From: an uncultured Prevotellaceae bacterium
GTDB lineage: Bacteria; Bacteroidota; Bacteroidia; Bacteroidales; Bacteroidaceae
Assembly: GCA_946625675.1 (NCBI GenBank)
Contig: CAMOTI010000131.1
Location: forward strand, 1 to 35,928
Direction: 5' to 3'
DNA length: 35,928 nucleotides
Positions 7,306 through 14,276 of the stretch are shown here, one piece after another; position 1 is the first letter of the stretch; each line of letters opens with the position of its first letter. The notes beneath the pieces were generated by a model. The model was not told the origin of the DNA. It made no database searches and was given only the letters and a program-made list of their open reading frames with translations. A program made the translations under genes and the position numbers.

Positions 7306-7536
7306 TCACCACAGACTCTTAATGATTTCGAGTGTCTCTTCTTCCTCGAATTCCTCTTCCACCCAGAGTCCTTCTTTCCAGGGGTCAAAGTCTTTCACAC
7401 GTCCCTCGCCGTTTCCCTCGCCGCCGTAGCCGGAACCGGAATTGCCATCGATGTCGGTAACAGTACCTGCCATAATACCCGCGAAACGGATTTCGTTAAC
7501 CTCCGCAAAGGGGCTGCTATATGTTTTTTTCTTCAT
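7306..7536 (-). CDS. Small acidic glycine-rich peptide, function unknown
   Basis: A 76-residue product starts MKKKTYSSPFAEVNEI, has a short hydrophobic stretch (FAGIMAGTV), then a Gly/Asp/Asn-rich middle (GNSGSGYGGEGNGEGR) and a very acidic end (EEEFEEEETLEIIKSLW). It resembles the small 'MKKxYxxPxxEV' peptides often seen near secreted proteins in Bacteroidales, whose role is not established. An AGGAGG ribosome-binding site 8 bases before the start makes translation very likely. It begins 18 bases after the BspA-like gene's stop on the same strand, so the two are probably one transcript. No signal peptide is evident. It could be a processed peptide, a chaperone-like partner or an orphan. Confidence 0.7.
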   Translation of the reverse strand: MKKKTYSSPFAEVNEIRFAGIMAGTVTDIDGNSGSGYGGEGNGEGRVKDFDPWKEGLWVEEEFEEEETLEIIKSLW

Positions 7537-7544
7537 TTGCCGTT

Positions 7545-7550
7545 CCTCCT
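7545..7550 (-). promoter_or_regulatory. Full AGGAGG ribosome-binding site
   Basis: AGGAGG stands 8 bases before the ATG at 7536. Shine-Dalgarno sites this strong are unusual in Bacteroidetes, and this one fixes the start of the small peptide gene. Confidence 0.75.
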
Positions 7551-7554
7551 ATCT

Positions 7555-10029
7555 TTATTTGATGATAATTTTGCGTCCGTTGTTGATGTAGATGCCGGGC
7601 GCGGCGGGCTTTCCGCTGATACGCCGTCCGCTCAGGTCGTACCATCCCCCGGGGCTGATGATGCTCAGCCTTCCGTCGGGCGTGACCTCCGGTATGCCCG
7701 TGACGGTGTCCTCGCCTTCGAAGTTCACCACGAAGGATTTGACTTGGCCGACAGTCTGCAGGTCGCCTGCGTGATAGCTTTCGCCAAGCCGGAACAGTGC
7801 TCGGAATGAGTTGAGGGATGCGTTTGGTCCGAAGTAGTAGATGGTGTTGTTCTCTCCCATATAGAGGCTGGTTCGGTCGCCATCCTTGTAGGCGACAGGT
7901 GCGAAGGTGCCTGTGAACGCCACTGCTTCGTCTGCGCTGCTGACTGATTTCGGTCCTACACATTTGAAGGTGACCCCGCTGAAAGCCGGACCGAAAATGG
8001 CGTCAGAGGGAGCGTCAGGGTCGGCATTGGGCGTGCCCCATTTGATGAGATAGGGTATGCCCGCCTGAATCTTCTCTGCTGTCTGGAAATTGAGGTGTAG
8101 CGTGCCGGTTGCGCTGTCGAATTCCGTGTGTATTGAGTCCAGTTCCATCAGTGTGGCTCCTGCGAGCGGTGAGTCTTCAAGTTCAAGGTCGAACGGCAGA
8201 CACAGCGTGTTCCAGTAGCCGTCTTTGACGAGCGAGCGGTTTTTCAGCCTCACGTCGATGGGACCGAGCCCGTTGACCTGGGAGAGGGTTTCCGCGTTTG
8301 GTGCGTTGTTTGCCAGTTCCACCGGTGTCTGCAGCCATCTGGCATAGAGTGTCAGGTTGTGCTCCAGCTGGATGGTCTCTCCTGCTTGGTATGCAGGCGT
8401 TCCCGTGGCCGATGTGGCCCATCCGAGGAAGTAATACCCTGTTCGTGTTCGTGTAGGGAGCTTGCAGGACTTGATTCCCTGGTGTATTTCAGCCATGCCG
8501 AATCCGTCGTTGTCGTCGAGCGTCAGGGTGAAGGTCTCCGGGTTGTCCTCCGTTCCCCGGAACAACGCCGTGAGTGTGATGTTCTTATTGGGCATGGTGA
8601 GCGTGGTCTGTTCGTCCGACGGCCTTGTGATGACTGCTCCTCCCGTCACGTCCCACCATACGAAGCGGTACCCAGGCTTTGGTTTGGCAGTCAGTGTTAC
8701 CACGTCGCCCTGAGTTGCGGCATTGGAAGAGACTGTAGCGGTTCCGAACGTGTTGTCGGGCGAAACGGCAAGTGTGATGGTATAGACGGGTATGCCTATG
8801 ATCTCATCGCGGTATTTGCTCCAGTTGTTCTTGTAGTCGTCCACATTGTCTGTTGGCACATAGATTTTGCGGTTGGAGGCATTGCCCCAGAACGCACTTT
8901 TGTCGTAATTTGGAGGTGTGGCAGCATAGCAATAAACGCTCGTCAGGGAGGAACAACCACAAAAAGCATAGTTACCGATGTTTGTCACGCTGGTGGGGAT
9001 GGAAACGCTCGTCAGTGAGGAACATTCCCTAAATGCACCCACATCGATACTTGTCACGCCTTCGGAGATGGAGACGCTCGTCAGTGAGGAACAGCTCAAA
9101 AAAGCAGCGTTACCGATGTTTGTCACGCCTTCGGGGATGGAGACGCTCGTCAGTGAGGAACAGCCCAAAAAGGTTCCCACACCAATGTTTGTCACGCTGG
9201 TAGGGATGGAGACGCTCGTCAGTGAGGAACAGTCTCTAAAAGCAGCCTCACCGATGTTTGTCACGCCTTCGGGGATTGAGACGCTCGTCAGTGAGGAACA
9301 TCCTTGAAAAGCACTGATTCCGATGCCTGTCACGCCTTCGGGGATGGAGACGCTCGTCAGGGATGTACAGCCTAAAAAAGCATTATCACTGATATTCGTC
9401 ACGCCTTCGGGGATGGAGAAACTGGTCAGCCCGGAGTCCCTAAAAACATCACTACTGATGTTTGTCACTCCCGAAGGGAAGTTGACAGATGTCAGTGCCT
9501 TGCAGCCTGCAAATGCAAGGTCCTCGATGGTCACCATCGTTTCGGGCAGGGCGATGTTCGCCAGATTCTCACAGTTTTCGAACGCCCTGGTTCCGATGCG
9601 TGTCACGCCGCCGGGGATATCGATGCCGGTCAGGCTGGTGCAGTTATAGAACGCCTCGTTTCCGATGTCCGTCACGGTGCTGGCGATATTGACCTCGGTC
9701 AGCGCGGTGCAGCCATAAAAGGCACAATTGCCGATACTCGTCACTCCCTCGCCGATATTGACTCTCTTGATTTCCGCTCTGCTGTTTTTCCAAGGGGCTT
9801 TGATGTGATAATAATCATCATCCGGATAATAGTTGGTCATTGGCCCCGTTGAACCTTGGTTTACGGTATAGATGTCCAGCGTCTGGGTAGAGGTGTAATA
9901 ACTGTACCAGAGATTTGTGCCGCACCTGCCGCTTTCATCAGCCCAGGCGGACAAGGTGGTGAGTAGCATGGCGAGCAAGGTGGTTGCCGCTCTTGCCGTG
10001 AGGCAGGAAAAAATAGTCTTGACTTTCAT
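7555..10029 (-). CDS. BspA-like leucine-rich repeat surface protein
   Basis: The 824-residue secreted protein has an N-terminal signal peptide ending near LSAWA (residue 30). About residues 95-365 hold twelve BspA-type (LRR_5) repeats of 23 residues, consensus IGxxAFxGCSSLTSVSIPEGVTN. An InlB-like repeat follows (GYRFVWWDVTGG), then a second, Listeria-Bacteroides type (GYYFLGWATSATG, NLTLYARW), a long beta-rich region, and a C-terminal tail GWYDLSGRRISGKPAAPGIY. BspA-family proteins mediate adhesion and coaggregation; the tail is the Prevotella-style end thought to direct type IX-like secretion or anchoring. The middle repeats are almost identical at DNA level. A -7 promoter box lies at 10136-10143. 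The small peptide gene follows in the same operon, and a fragment of a paralogue survives at 6167-6360. Confidence 0.92.
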   Translation of the reverse strand: MKVKTIFSCLTARAATTLLAMLLTTLSAWADESGRCGTNLWYSYYTSTQTLDIYTVNQGSTGPMTNYYPDDDYYHIKAPWKNSRAEIKRVNIGEGVTSIGNCAFYGCTALTEVNIASTVTDIGNEAFYNCTSLTGIDIPGGVTRIGTRAFENCENLANIALPETMVTIEDLAFAGCKALTSVNFPSGVTNISSDVFRDSGLTSFSIPEGVTNISDNAFLGCTSLTSVSIPEGVTGIGISAFQGCSSLTSVSIPEGVTNIGEAAFRDCSSLTSVSIPTSVTNIGVGTFLGCSSLTSVSIPEGVTNIGNAAFLSCSSLTSVSISEGVTSIDVGAFRECSSLTSVSIPTSVTNIGNYAFCGCSSLTSVYCYAATPPNYDKSAFWGNASNRKIYVPTDNVDDYKNNWSKYRDEIIGIPVYTITLAVSPDNTFGTATVSSNAATQGDVVTLTAKPKPGYRFVWWDVTGGAVITRPSDEQTTLTMPNKNITLTALFRGTEDNPETFTLTLDDNDGFGMAEIHQGIKSCKLPTRTRTGYYFLGWATSATGTPAYQAGETIQLEHNLTLYARWLQTPVELANNAPNAETLSQVNGLGPIDVRLKNRSLVKDGYWNTLCLPFDLELEDSPLAGATLMELDSIHTEFDSATGTLHLNFQTAEKIQAGIPYLIKWGTPNADPDAPSDAIFGPAFSGVTFKCVGPKSVSSADEAVAFTGTFAPVAYKDGDRTSLYMGENNTIYYFGPNASLNSFRALFRLGESYHAGDLQTVGQVKSFVVNFEGEDTVTGIPEVTPDGRLSIISPGGWYDLSGRRISGKPAAPGIYINNGRKIIIK
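8935..9430. repeat. Homogenised 69-bp tandem repeats inside the BspA-like gene
   Basis: The word ACGCTCGTCAGTGAGGAAC and nearby GTCACGCCTTCGGGGATGG recur every 69 bp (one 23-residue repeat). Units alternate between ...PEGVT and ...PTSVT endings in a three-unit pattern (EG, EG, TS, EG, EG, TS for repeats 6-11), so a 207-bp block seems to have been duplicated as a whole. Confidence 0.85.
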
Positions 10030-10135
10030 GTTGTCATTAGGTTTGTTAGTTATAGAAAAGAAGGTGTTGGGTCTCGTCAGAAAACAAAAACGAATAATTC
10101 TTGCGTTTTATTCAGGTTCAATGACAAAGATGGCA

Positions 10136-10143
10136 CAAATATA
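10136..10143 (-). promoter_or_regulatory. -7 promoter box of the BspA-like gene
   Basis: TATATTTG on the minus strand fully matches TAnnTTTG. It is about 107 bases upstream of the start codon. The -33 element is weak (TTTC 18 bases further upstream). It is divergent from the phage-module promoter 86 bases to the right. Confidence 0.6.
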
Positions 10144-10228
10144 CGAATAATTTCGTAAATAGAAAATGTTGCCTCGTCAAAATTTTTCATTTTTTCCGAA
10201 AACGTGGGAAAGATGTTGCTTTTTCATG

Positions 10229-10236
10229 TAATTTTG
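10229..10236 (+). promoter_or_regulatory. -7 promoter box ahead of the phage module
   Basis: TAATTTTG matches the Bacteroidetes TAnnTTTG consensus about 105 bases before the portal start. No clear TTTG lies at -33. If used, it would place the packaging genes under ordinary host-type transcription. Confidence 0.5.
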
Positions 10237-10298
10237 CAGGGAATTTGAAGGAGTTGGACGTGTTGGAGGAGAGGTTTGAAAATATGGTTGGGGTTTTT

Positions 10299-10329
10299 AG
10301 TTACAAGACGCCCCGCGGGGCGTCTCTAC
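10299..10329 (+). repeat. REP-like hairpin repeat, copy 1
   Basis: Core AGACGCCCC-GC-GGGGCGTCT flanked by GTTACA on the left and CTAC on the right, preceded by a T-run. It ends 12 bases before the portal start codon. Same orientation as the copy at 20186 and opposite to those at 22101 and 35782. Confidence 0.85.
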
Positions 10330-10341
10330 GAAATACATAAT

Positions 10342-12036
10342 ATGATGAAAAACATGAATTTGTTGCTGCGCGCCGAGCGTGCGTGGCTGGGGCTGGAGGA
10401 CTTCCGCCAGACCCGCAGAAGGAATATCAATTACATCTATGGCGACCAGTGGGGCGACCTGGTGGTTGACGACGACGGCCGGTTGGTGACAGAACGGGAG
10501 CGTATCGCCCGCCATAGCGGTGCGGTGCCCCTTCAGAACAACCACCTGATCAAGATCGTGCATGCGCTGACGGGACTGATTGCGAAGCGGAGCACGATGC
10601 CTATGTGCTATGCCCGTAGCGAGGATGCCGACGACAAGAGCCGTATGATGACGAATGCCTTGCAGTCGAACTGGGAAACGAACAGCATGAAAGAGCTGCT
10701 GGTCAGTCAGATGGAGGAGCTGATGCAAGGAGGGCTGAGCGTGGTGTGCGAGGAGTGGGGCAGCACGAACGGGCAGGACGATGCCTACACGTTTCCAGTC
10801 AACCCTGATTATTTCTTTTTCGAGAGCAAGATGAACGACCCACGCCTGTGGGACGTCGCCCTCATCGGCGAAATCCGCGACTACACCTATCCTGAGCTGA
10901 CGTCGATGCTGCGTGGCGTGGCCGGTGTCAACATCAAGGAGATTTACGACCCTTATGCGAGATTCCTTTCCGGCTCCACACAGCTGACCGACCAGCACGA
11001 CAGCCTCGACTTCTGGCATGCTGCCGACGAGACGCTGCTCCGCACCTACCACGTCTGGACCCGCCAGCCCCGAATGCGCTACCGCTGTGTGGACCGTGAG
11101 GACAAGTCTCAGCCCGTCTTTCTCATCGAGGAGTCGGAGCTGGGACAGATAGAGGCAGAGAACCACCGTCGGAAAGGCCATCCCATCGAAATGGAGCCCG
11201 CCTACGACGAGACCTGGCATTTCACCCTCCTCGCCCCCGACGGAACCGTGCTCCGGGAGTATGACTCGCCTTACGAACACAAAGACCATCCTTACGTGAT
11301 GGCCGCCTACCACTTCGTGAACGGGAGAATTTATCCGTTCATGAGCTCCGTCATCGACCAGCAACGCTATGTGAACCGCCTCATCACGCTCAACGACATG
11401 TATATCAACTCGTCCATCAAAGGACTGAAGATGATTCCGAAGCGGTCCATCCCGAGAAACATGACGATAGACGAGTTTGCCCGGCAGGCAGTGGAGGTGG
11501 GCGGCTGGATTGTGTATGAGCCCGACCCCACGGGTGCGAAGCCCGAGATCATCACGCAGAACGCGCTGAACCTGGGGGTGTCGGAGATGCTGCAGCTGCA
11601 GCTCTCCAGCATCAACGAGATCACGAGTGTGAACTCGTCGCTGCAGGGAGTTCCCCCGTCCGGCAACACCGGTTACGCCCGCTATGCCATGGAGATGGAG
11701 AACTCTTCGACGAGCGTGGCTGCGCTGACGGGCAAGTTCACGGAGTTTGAGCGCAGTCTGGCGCGTAAGAAGATGAAGGTGATCCACCAGTACTACCAGA
11801 AGCCGCGGATGGTGGCGCCGTCGAGGGAGCAGGAGTATGGGCGCTACCTCACGTATGAGCCGCGGCAGGTGGCGGATATCGATTTCAAGGTGAGCATCCA
11901 GGATAACGGCGACACGCCGGTGGCACGCATGATGACCAACGACCTGGTGATGCAGATGTGGCAGAAGAACGCCATCACCACCGAGCAGCTGCTCCAGAAT
12001 CTGTATTTGCCAGGGGGAAGCCAGTTGAGGGGGTAA
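10342..12036 (+). CDS. Phage portal protein
   Basis: The portal is the dodecameric ring at the capsid vertex through which DNA is pumped. This 564-residue protein has portal-like features: an N-terminal helical clip (AERAWLGLEDFRQTRRRNIN, YIYGDQW), an LQNNHLIKIVHALTGLI segment, a central mixed wing region (NPDYFFFESKMNDPRLWD), SSVIDQQRYVNRLITLNDMYI, and a late helix with RYAMEMENSS and LTGKFTEFERSLARKKM. The start at 10342 (MMKNMN) is preferred over one at 10276 because the longer frame would translate the REP hairpin. The terminase gene follows 38 bases downstream on the same strand, as expected for a packaging module. The call rests on overall pattern and the terminase neighbour, not on a single diagnostic motif. 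Confidence 0.82.
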   Translation: MMKNMNLLLRAERAWLGLEDFRQTRRRNINYIYGDQWGDLVVDDDGRLVTERERIARHSGAVPLQNNHLIKIVHALTGLIAKRSTMPMCYARSEDADDKSRMMTNALQSNWETNSMKELLVSQMEELMQGGLSVVCEEWGSTNGQDDAYTFPVNPDYFFFESKMNDPRLWDVALIGEIRDYTYPELTSMLRGVAGVNIKEIYDPYARFLSGSTQLTDQHDSLDFWHAADETLLRTYHVWTRQPRMRYRCVDREDKSQPVFLIEESELGQIEAENHRRKGHPIEMEPAYDETWHFTLLAPDGTVLREYDSPYEHKDHPYVMAAYHFVNGRIYPFMSSVIDQQRYVNRLITLNDMYINSSIKGLKMIPKRSIPRNMTIDEFARQAVEVGGWIVYEPDPTGAKPEIITQNALNLGVSEMLQLQLSSINEITSVNSSLQGVPPSGNTGYARYAMEMENSSTSVAALTGKFTEFERSLARKKMKVIHQYYQKPRMVAPSREQEYGRYLTYEPRQVADIDFKVSIQDNGDTPVARMMTNDLVMQMWQKNAITTEQLLQNLYLPGGSQLRG

Positions 12037-12042
12037 AAATAG

Positions 12043-12069
12043 CCGGAAAATCCGGAATCTCCGGAAAAC
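12043..12069. repeat. 9-bp minisatellite CCGGAAnnn, three units, portal-terminase gap
   Basis: CCGGAAAAT, CCGGAATCT and CCGGAAAAC stand in tandem and fill most of the 38-base gap just before the terminase start. The same family recurs at 14228-14263. Confidence 0.85.
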
Positions 12070-12074
12070 TAACC

Positions 12075-14222
12075 ATGAAAACACACACAATAATGACAAC
12101 AGAAGAACTAATCGAAGAAAACATACGGAGAAAAGCCGATTTTTTCGCTGAGGCCGACCAGCTGACCGGCCGAGGGATGGGGGATGACCGCATCTGCGTG
12201 CATATCCCCGACCACGACCTGCCTGAGCAGTGGCTGACGCGGGAAGTGACGGAACTGACAGACTACAAGAAGGTGATCGATGCCGGGAGTATCGGCGCTT
12301 ACCTGCAGGCCCAGGGGAAGGACAACGCAAATGCGCGCCAGTGTCTGTCCGGGGAGCTGAACCGCCTGCGGATGGCTCACGACCCGGCGTTCGCCTTCGT
12401 CCGCGCCTTCCATATAAAGGACAAGGTGAGCGGCCGGCTGATGTCGTTCAAGCTGAACTATGCCCAGCGCGTGCTGCTCGACAAGCTGGAGGGGATGCGC
12501 CGTGCCTCCAAGCCTATCCGTCTCATTCTGCTGAAAGCCCGCCAGTGGGGCGGATCCACGCTCGTGCAGCTCTATATGGCCTGGATCCAGCTGTTCGTGA
12601 AGGAAGGGTGGAACTCGCTTATTGTGGCCCAGACGAAGGACACGGCACGCCGGATCAAGGCGATGTACACGAAAGTGCTTCAGTTTTTCCCTCAAGACGT
12701 GTTTGGCCAGGGAGAGCTGAAATTCGCACCCTACGAGCGTTCGGCTTCCGACTGTGTGATAGCCGACAAGCACGGCAAGCCTGTCCGAACGAACGTCATC
12801 ACGGTCAGCTCCTACGAGAACTATGAAAGCACGCGCGGCTGCGACATCGCCATGGCACACTTCTCGGAAGTGGCCTACTGGAGGCAGACCCCTCAGAAAA
12901 GCGCGGCAGGACTGATCCGGGCCGTGACGAGCGGCATCGCCGAGGGAGTGCCCTACACGATGGAGGTGATGGAGTCGACGGCAAACGGCAAGAGCGGCTA
13001 TTTCTACGACGAATACCAGGAGGCGAAAGCAGGACGGTCTGCGCGCCAGGCCCTTTTCATTCCGTTCTTCTTTATCGAGCACGACATGCTGCCGTTCGAC
13101 GATGACGCGGAGCGCGACGCGTTTGCTGCCCGTCTGCTGGAGCGTAAGAACAACAGCGTGACGACGGAGAAGACGGCAGAGCCGGGCGACTACTTGTGGA
13201 AACTGTGGGTGAAAGGGGCCACGCTCGAGCATATCAAATGGTACGTGGAGCGGCGCAAGTCCTTCCATTCCCATGCGCAGATGGCGAGTGAGGCGCCGAG
13301 CGACGACATCGAGTGCTTCACATTCAGCGGCCACCTGATCATCGACCCGGAGAAGGTGGAGGAAGCAGCGAAACGCGAGACGCAATTTCCCCTCTTCCGG
13401 GGCGACATGACGTTGAAAGACGGCGAGGTGGAGCATGAGGTGGCAGACGAGGAGGGTGCCCTGAAGGTGTGGGAATACCCCGAGAAGCAGGTGTTCCAGG
13501 ACCGTTACATGATCACGGTGGATGTGGGAGGCCGCCGGGAGCAGTCGGACTATTCCGTCATCACGGTGATTGACCGCATCGGGGCTGACACCCTCCAGGA
13601 CAAACTCTACAACGGCATCCACAGGAAATGCTATGGAAAGCAGGTGGCTGAAGGGCTGAGGGTCGTGGCCCGCTGGCGAGGCCATTGCCGGTTCGACGAC
13701 CTGGCCCGGAAAGCCGCTCAGATGGGGTGGTGGTACGACGAGGCGAAAATCGTGTTCGAGAGCAACACGTTCGACAAGAAAAAGGCCGAATCCGTCGAGT
13801 TCCTGGAAAACACGGACCATGCCGTGAGCGTGATAGAGGAGCTGAAAGCCATATACCGCAACCTGTACACCCGCCCATCCACCGACCCCGAGGATATCAG
13901 TCAGGGGATTCACCGCAAGGTGGGCTTCCACACGAACCGCCGTACCAAGCAGCTGATGGTGGACCGTTTTACGAAATGCTTCGAAGACGGCCTGTTTCAC
14001 GACCCCGACGAGGCGTTCTATAAGGAGCTGTCCATCTACGAGGAGCGTACGGACGGCAGCTACGGCAACATCCCCGGCCACAACAACCACGACGACATCG
14101 TGATGACAAACATGATAGCCTGTGTGGTGCACGAGGAGATGCCGCGCAGCACGCCATGCGAGGAAAGACGGTCTGCGCCAAGACGCTCCTACGGCACTGT
14201 CAACGAAAGCAGTATGTTTTAG
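12075..14222 (+). CDS. Phage terminase large subunit (TerL)
   Basis: TerL is the ATP-driven motor and nuclease that packages phage DNA through the portal. The 715-residue protein has an ATPase domain with a terminase-type Walker A (KARQWGGST, 154-162) and a Walker B ending in the catalytic Glu265 (CDIAMAHFSE). The RNase H-like nuclease domain begins at TVDVGG (Asp483), has FESNTFDKKK in the middle, and ends with the acidic pair Asp673-Asp674 (NHDDIVMTN). All acidic residues expected for both activities are present, so nothing suggests decay. The start at 12075 follows the 9-bp repeat tract; 12093 (MTTEELIEEN) is an alternative. An in-frame upstream extension into the portal gene looks spurious. 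Confidence 0.93.
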   Translation: MKTHTIMTTEELIEENIRRKADFFAEADQLTGRGMGDDRICVHIPDHDLPEQWLTREVTELTDYKKVIDAGSIGAYLQAQGKDNANARQCLSGELNRLRMAHDPAFAFVRAFHIKDKVSGRLMSFKLNYAQRVLLDKLEGMRRASKPIRLILLKARQWGGSTLVQLYMAWIQLFVKEGWNSLIVAQTKDTARRIKAMYTKVLQFFPQDVFGQGELKFAPYERSASDCVIADKHGKPVRTNVITVSSYENYESTRGCDIAMAHFSEVAYWRQTPQKSAAGLIRAVTSGIAEGVPYTMEVMESTANGKSGYFYDEYQEAKAGRSARQALFIPFFFIEHDMLPFDDDAERDAFAARLLERKNNSVTTEKTAEPGDYLWKLWVKGATLEHIKWYVERRKSFHSHAQMASEAPSDDIECFTFSGHLIIDPEKVEEAAKRETQFPLFRGDMTLKDGEVEHEVADEEGALKVWEYPEKQVFQDRYMITVDVGGRREQSDYSVITVIDRIGADTLQDKLYNGIHRKCYGKQVAEGLRVVARWRGHCRFDDLARKAAQMGWWYDEAKIVFESNTFDKKKAESVEFLENTDHAVSVIEELKAIYRNLYTRPSTDPEDISQGIHRKVGFHTNRRTKQLMVDRFTKCFEDGLFHDPDEAFYKELSIYEERTDGSYGNIPGHNNHDDIVMTNMIACVVHEEMPRSTPCEERRSAPRRSYGTVNESSMF

Positions 14223-14227
14223 AAAAC

Positions 14228-14263
14228 CCGGAAAATCCGGAAAGCCCGGAATCTCCGGAAAAA
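14228..14263. repeat. 9-bp minisatellite CCGGAAnnn, four units, terminase-ORF3 gap
   Basis: CCGGAAAAT, CCGGAAAGC, CCGGAATCT and CCGGAAAAA in tandem, followed by a degenerate unit ATCCAGAAA, lead up to the start codon at 14277. Confidence 0.85.
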
Positions 14264-14276
14264 ATCCAGAAAAACC

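Noticed and set aside
10297..12330. 677-codon minus-strand frame opposite the portal gene
   Set aside because: Antisense shadow, no recognisable domain, begins inside the terminase gene.
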